This document shows positions 32,156 through 36,439 of a DNA stretch of 36,439 nucleotides, in pieces. A program made the translations under genes and the position numbers. Source of the DNA: an uncultured Lachnospiraceae bacterium (GTDB lineage: Bacteria > Bacillota > Clostridia > Lachnospirales > Lachnospiraceae); contig CANSTU010000033.1 of NCBI GenBank assembly GCA_947650005.1, positions 1 through 36,439 on the forward strand, read 5' to 3'. Positions within the stretch are counted from its first letter, which is position 1. Each line of letters opens with the position of its first letter. Under the pieces are notes generated by a model that made no database searches, was not told the DNA's origin, and saw only the letters and a list, made by a program, of their open reading frames with translations.

Positions 32156-33808
32156 TCAGCCAGATGGACTATTATTATCCATAATCTCACGTACCGGATT
32201 CAATCCATAATTGTCTTCATAAGCCAGACTGATCCTGTCGCCTTCCCGATAACGGATAATCCGATATAATTCTTCCTCCGTCACATTCACATCAAAAATA
32301 TCCTCCTGTCCTTCCAGGCAGATGTAATAGTGGGTGCTTCCCTCCACCGTCACCGGAGCGATTCGTTCTATTACGCCGGAAACCGTGGGATAATCCTCCG
32401 TGTTCTTACTCACGATACCATTGGTGGCGAGCAACCCGTTATAGTTTTTCTCACATTCCCGGATCGTGTCTCCGATTGCTACCCACTGATATTTCTGCAC
32501 ATTGACCATAGCGTACTTTTTCACCAGCCCGGCCGCATCCTTGAGCGCCATAAAATAAGTGGGCTCGTCCGCAATGTTCAACAGCAGGGGAAAGGAAGCC
32601 CGATAGCCCAGATTCTGTACCTGGCCTTCTGCTGAAGACATGGCCGACATTTCAGTGGCTCCTTCTACTTTATAATACCTGGTTTCCATGGTCCTCTGGT
32701 TCATCAGCACAAACCCCACATTGGACTGATCCCCATTCACGGAGGTGATGCCGGTATATACCCACACATCGTCATCCAAAGCGATATAATTGTAGCCGTT
32801 GGTGGTGACCAGACAATCCCGCTGTCCCAGCACACTATTGAAAAACCCATGCTGATATAGGCCGTGGTAATCATATAGCTGCATCAAAAGCTCTGCAGAA
32901 TATACTTTATCGATCCACTGAGGCACCTCTGCCACATCATAATCTGTGCATTCTCCTGTAACGGCGTTTACCAGAACCACCCTTCCTACGGTTTCCCCTC
33001 CAAACAGGCCTATATTAAATTTTTTGACAGGACACACCCAATAGGGGACTCCTTCGTCATCAATTTCAAAGAAAAGCTGGTCGCTGAAAATATAGGTGGG
33101 ATAGTGAAAACGTAGATGGCGATATAGATTCCTGTTAAAATACTCTGATTTGGAATACCGGATTCCTTCCTCCAGCATCACGCATTCCGTGTCCTGAGTC
33201 GTCATATCAATACGGATATAGGCCGGAATTCCGTTTTTCTGATTGGTGAACCACTTAATCGGGCTCGCATATTCCAACGGGGTTACCCGTACTGGGACGC
33301 CATTATAGTTGAGCTGTGTATAGTCGTCCGCCACTTCAAACTGAGACACCATATCCACCAGGCTTCCCATCTTACGATCCCCCAGGAGAGCCGCCGAATC
33401 CTTATCCAAGAGCGGGATCGTCCGGTAATCCACTTCCCTGATGTCATCCGTAAAATTTCTGGTTTCCAAGGCCAGCAATTCCTGATACTTCCCCGCGTTT
33501 ATGATAGGAGAAGACAGGACTGAACCAATGGCATAGGCAGCGCCCAATACGATCAGTACAAATCCCATCCCCTTCAACGCTTTATACTCTTTTAAATGTT
33601 CAAAATGTATCCTTCCATCGGAAACCACCGGATCCTTTCCCACCTTTCGGATGAGATAGATCCCCATAGCAGCCACCACGATTACCATGAGAAAAAGCCA
33701 AAATCCGCTGGAATGGATGTTAATGGCAGGCAGTGTAATATAATAGTATACAAATGCCATGGCCAGGGCAGCCACCCCACAGATGGTATACCATATCCCT
33801 TTTTTCAT
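32156..33808 (-). CDS. Membrane protein with large soluble domain, function unknown
   Basis: I do not recognise this gene. The 550-residue protein has three hydrophobic segments at the N-terminus (about 5-28, 36-54 and 80-99, the last GFVLIVLGAAYAIGSVL), followed by about 450 residues without further membrane helices, which probably face outside. The soluble part has repeated beta-type stretches such as PVRVTPLEYASPIKWF, VGRVVLVNAVTGECTDYDV and NGYNYIALDDDVWVYTGIT, and a C-terminal small barrel-like region (ISGV-type PTVSGVIERIAPVTVEGSTH). It has GAAGGAGG twelve bases before ATG and lies behind the EF-G-like gene's terminator. Confidence 0.8.
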   Translation of the reverse strand: MKKGIWYTICGVAALAMAFVYYYITLPAINIHSSGFWLFLMVIVVAAMGIYLIRKVGKDPVVSDGRIHFEHLKEYKALKGMGFVLIVLGAAYAIGSVLSSPIINAGKYQELLALETRNFTDDIREVDYRTIPLLDKDSAALLGDRKMGSLVDMVSQFEVADDYTQLNYNGVPVRVTPLEYASPIKWFTNQKNGIPAYIRIDMTTQDTECVMLEEGIRYSKSEYFNRNLYRHLRFHYPTYIFSDQLFFEIDDEGVPYWVCPVKKFNIGLFGGETVGRVVLVNAVTGECTDYDVAEVPQWIDKVYSAELLMQLYDYHGLYQHGFFNSVLGQRDCLVTTNGYNYIALDDDVWVYTGITSVNGDQSNVGFVLMNQRTMETRYYKVEGATEMSAMSSAEGQVQNLGYRASFPLLLNIADEPTYFMALKDAAGLVKKYAMVNVQKYQWVAIGDTIRECEKNYNGLLATNGIVSKNTEDYPTVSGVIERIAPVTVEGSTHYYICLEGQEDIFDVNVTEEELYRIIRYREGDRISLAYEDNYGLNPVREIMDNNSPSG

Positions 33809-33972
33809 AATCCGTTATTTTCCTCCTTCATTGAAGCCTGTCCTTTTTTTCTCATTGTCGGATATACAGGCTGTTCTACGGGATATCTTACCACAGAATC
33901 CGCCCTGTTACCAGTGTTTGGGCAAAACTTGTCCGGATAGGATCGTCCCTGGAGGAACATGGCAGCCGTCCC

Positions 33973-34013
33973 CAAAAAAGAGCGCCGGCGCATCCCCCAA
34001 CGCACCGACGCTC
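33973..34013 (-). terminator. Rho-independent terminator of the EF-G-like gene
   Basis: A 14-bp GAGCGTCGGTGCGT arm pairs (with wobbles) with ATGCGCCGGCGCTC around a TGGGGG loop and is followed by TTTTTT on the coding strand. Confidence 0.9.
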
Positions 34014-34043
34014 CACCCCAATATACTTTTTCTAAAAAAGGTC

Positions 34044-36134
34044 TTACTCGTCGCTTCCTTCTGCAACTTTAGTCGCTCTTGCGGCAACTTCCTTCTCCTG
34101 AATATCCGAAGGCGCCTGCTCGTAACGGACGAATTCGTAGGAATATTCTCCTCTGCCGCCCGTCATGGAACGAAGATCCGTACAATAACCATACATCTCC
34201 ATCATCGGAACTTCCGCTTCCACCATCTGCTTGCCGCCAACCACAGGATTCATTCCCAGCACGCGGCCGCGGCGTTTGTTAAGATCGCCCATTACATCGC
34301 CGGTATACTGATCCGGTACGATTACCTTTACGGAAGCGATGGGCTCCAGCAACGCCGGACCTGCTTCCATAAATCCTTTTTTGAATGCCTGGCTTGCCGC
34401 CATCTTGAAGGCCATTTCAGAGGAATCCACCGGATGATAGGAACCGTCGTACAGGACAGCCTTCACGCCAACCACAGGATAAGCCGCCATAGGCCCCTTC
34501 AAAACGGATTCCTGAATCCCTTTTTCCACAGCAGGGAAATAGTTCTTCGGAATGGCTCCTCCAACCACCACCTGTTCAAATACATAGGGCTGTTCCAGAT
34601 CGCCGGAAGACTCAAAGCGCATCTTCACATGGCCGTACTGCCCATGGCCGCCGGTCTGTTTCTTATATTTATATTCCACATCGGATTTCTTCCGAATCGT
34701 TTCACGGAAAGCCACCTTCGGCTTACTCAGTTCCACTTCCACCTTATATTCATTGAGCAAGCGGCTGACGATGATATCAAGATGTTGGTCTCCCATGCCG
34801 TAGAGCAAGGTCTGACGGTTCTCGGAATCGTTCACCGCTTTCAGAGTCTGATCCTCATGCATCATCTTGGATAGGGACTGGGCTACTTTGTCAATATCCG
34901 CTTTATTCTTCGCCTTATATCTCTTATATGTATAAGGGGTAGAGATCTCCGTCTTGCCGTATTCCAACGGAACATTCTTAGTGGAAAGGGTGTTCCCAGT
35001 CCTGGCAGCCGTCAGCTTAGCCAAAGCCCCGATGTCCCCCGCGTGCAGCTCGGAAACTTCCAACGGTTTGCTGCCCTGCATCACATAGATCTTGCCAATC
35101 TTTTCCTCAATATCCTTATCATAATTGAGCATCAGATCATCCTGCTTCAGCACGCCAGAACATACCTTAATCAAGGAATATTTCCCAATAAAAGGATCTA
35201 CGATAGTTTTGAAAATATAGGCGCTCTTCGCCTTAGCAAAATCGTAATTTGCCTGGAAGACCTCCTTTGTCTTCATATTCACACCGGCAATTTCACGGTT
35301 TTCCGGGCTGGGCAGATATTTTACAATGTCATCCAGCAGCGTATAGATACCCTGACAGAGCACATTGGAACCCATGGACATGGGGACGATGCTTCCGTCG
35401 TTAATATTGGTTCTCATGGCCGCCCTGATCTCCGCCTCAGAGAAAGTCTCCCCGCCAAAATAGCGTTCCATGAATTCTTCACTGGTTTCCGCCACGGCTT
35501 CCATCAGCGTATCCCGGCACATCTGCAGGTTGGCCTGATTGTATTCCGGAATTTCGCACTCCACAACCTCTTTCCCCTGCCATCTGTGGCCCGTCTCAGA
35601 AATAACATTGATATATCCCACAAACTTCTCATTTTCACGGATCGGAAGATGGAACGGGGCAATCTTCTTCCCGTATAATTCCGTCATATCCGCCACCACC
35701 TGACGATAGGAGGCGTTATCAATATCCATATCCGTTACGAATACCATACGGGGAAGCTTATATTTATCACAAAGCTCCCAGGCCTTCTGTGTGCCAACTT
35801 CCACCCCGGCTTTACCGGATACCACGATGATCGCCGCATCAGCCGCGCCCACAGCTTCTTCCACCTCACCTACAAAATCAAAAAAACCGGGCGTGTCCAA
35901 TATATTGATCTTCACACCTTCCCACTCGATCGGGACAACAGATGTGCTGATTGAGAACTTCCTCTTCTGCTCTTCCTTTCCAAAATCGCTGACCGTGTTT
36001 CCATCAACCACTTTTCCCATTCTGGATGTAATGCCCGACAGATACGCCATTGCCTCGACAAGGCTCGTCTTGCCTGCTCCACCATGTCCCAAGAGGACAA
36101 CGTTGCGGATCTTGTCTGTTGTGTAAATATTCAT
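34044..36134 (-). CDS. EF-G paralogue with altered GTPase motifs
   Basis: The 696-residue protein has the five-domain EF-G layout, including domain IV with QTGGHGQYGHVKMRFE and the KRRGRVLGMNP segment of domain V. The P-loop is GHGGAGKTS (16-24) rather than AHIDAGKTT. Switch I reads KEEQKRKFSIS in place of ERGITI. G3 is DTPGFFDF (80-87), so the catalytic His is Phe, and G4 NKxD is TDMD (134-137). This fits the EF-G2/FusA2-like group rather than the canonical translocase. The start MNIYTTDKIRNV has GGAGGGA at six bases; an 18-codon upstream extension was rejected. It is a monocistronic unit with its own promoter and terminator. Confidence 0.92.
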   Translation of the reverse strand: MNIYTTDKIRNVVLLGHGGAGKTSLVEAMAYLSGITSRMGKVVDGNTVSDFGKEEQKRKFSISTSVVPIEWEGVKINILDTPGFFDFVGEVEEAVGAADAAIIVVSGKAGVEVGTQKAWELCDKYKLPRMVFVTDMDIDNASYRQVVADMTELYGKKIAPFHLPIRENEKFVGYINVISETGHRWQGKEVVECEIPEYNQANLQMCRDTLMEAVAETSEEFMERYFGGETFSEAEIRAAMRTNINDGSIVPMSMGSNVLCQGIYTLLDDIVKYLPSPENREIAGVNMKTKEVFQANYDFAKAKSAYIFKTIVDPFIGKYSLIKVCSGVLKQDDLMLNYDKDIEEKIGKIYVMQGSKPLEVSELHAGDIGALAKLTAARTGNTLSTKNVPLEYGKTEISTPYTYKRYKAKNKADIDKVAQSLSKMMHEDQTLKAVNDSENRQTLLYGMGDQHLDIIVSRLLNEYKVEVELSKPKVAFRETIRKKSDVEYKYKKQTGGHGQYGHVKMRFESSGDLEQPYVFEQVVVGGAIPKNYFPAVEKGIQESVLKGPMAAYPVVGVKAVLYDGSYHPVDSSEMAFKMAASQAFKKGFMEAGPALLEPIASVKVIVPDQYTGDVMGDLNKRRGRVLGMNPVVGGKQMVEAEVPMMEMYGYCTDLRSMTGGRGEYSYEFVRYEQAPSDIQEKEVAARATKVAEGSDE

Positions 36135-36439
36135 ACTGAGTCCCTCCGTTATGCGATTTCCGGGATTTCTGTCAAAGTCCCCAATCAATTACGCCGTTCT
36201 CTTACTCCTCCAGAACCCCATAAGGACATTTTACTAAAAGTCTGAAAATATAGCAAGTAAAATTCCACGAAATTGACAGATTATTTTAAGAATGAAGACG
36301 ATTTTCTCCGGCAGGCAATACAACAAAGGCAAAATCCGCACGATAGTTTTCTGTATTTCGGACAAATTTCGTATGTTGGGGATGCTTTTGCAGAACCCCG
36401 GAATGGAAACTCTCGCATCCCATACCCCGACGGATTCCC
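36135..36439. other. Upstream region of the EF-G-like gene
   Basis: The first 100 bases before the gene hold its promoter. Further right, two overlapping minus-strand frames stay open from the window edge to stops near 36290, but neither looks like a protein end I recognise. A GGGATGC/GCATCCC pair flanks about 30 bases near the edge. No gene is called. Confidence 0.4.
36228..36256 (-). promoter_or_regulatory. Sigma-A promoter of the EF-G-like gene
   Basis: TTGCTA (36251-36256), a 17-base spacer and TAAAAT (36228-36233), about 95 bases before the ATG. Confidence 0.75.

Noticed and set aside
33805-34005. 66-codon minus-strand frame upstream of the 550-residue gene
   Set aside because: It begins inside the EF-G-like gene's terminator and overlaps the next gene's ribosome-binding site.
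33759-34874. 371-codon plus-strand open frame
   Set aside because: Antisense to the EF-G-like gene and running through its terminator.

Overview
The window is about 36 kb of core chromosome from an endospore-forming member of the Clostridia, most likely a Lachnospiraceae-type gut organism. I base this on the complete spoIIIAA-AH engulfment operon, the gene order xseA-xseB-ispA-dxs-tlyA-nadK-argR-recN-spoIVB (spo0A normally follows spoIVB and would lie just left of base 1), the CotF-like coat genes and the moderate GC content. Every gene I can support lies on the minus strand, so transcription runs from base 36439 towards base 1. The long plus-strand open frames are antisense shadows.

Reading in the direction of transcription: (1) 36.4-32.1 kb holds an EF-G paralogue with altered GTPase motifs, a terminator, and a large unrecognised membrane protein. 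(2) 32.0-28.3 kb holds leuS with its own promoter, and a charged helical protein of unknown function. (3) 28.3-24.3 kb holds a Spo0A-type DNA-binding protein without a receiver domain, then glgA, a DUF3298/RsiV-like lipoprotein and two small CotF-like proteins. (4) 24.2-21.3 kb is rpsO-pnp, with a probable S15 leader, a 24-bp hairpin between the genes and a clean terminator. (5) 21.3-15.9 kb is the spoIIIA operon behind a sigma-E-like promoter. (6) 15.9-11.5 kb holds deoB, prfC and a secreted transglutaminase-like protein. (7) 11.4-0.2 kb is a probable long operon from its own sigma-A promoter: asp23, nusB, xseA, xseB, ispA, dxs, tlyA, nadK, argR, recN, spoIVB.

The most unusual thing I see is a family of short, structured, dispersed repeats. 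At least eight copies lie in six intergenic gaps, always on the coding strand and always just upstream of the next gene, usually donating its ribosome-binding site. Each has a pyrimidine tract, a TGATTTGAG-like box, a GC-rich hairpin and a GATGGGAG end that contains the Shine-Dalgarno sequence. Most are preceded by a second, AT-rich hairpin. Stem sequences differ between copies but keep pairing, which points to selection on RNA structure, and the pyrimidine tract can pair with the Shine-Dalgarno sequence. I do not recognise it as a named element. Two gaps (before tlyA and before xseB) hold tandem copies.

Other points of interest are the receiver-less Spo0A homologue with a 0A-box-like site in its own upstream region and glgA immediately downstream; the EF-G-like protein lacking the G3 histidine and the NKxD motif; and an unexplained multi-stem region at bases 1-222. 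Start codons were chosen from family N-termini and Shine-Dalgarno spacing. Several genes have longer open frames that extend into the repeats, and I trimmed these.
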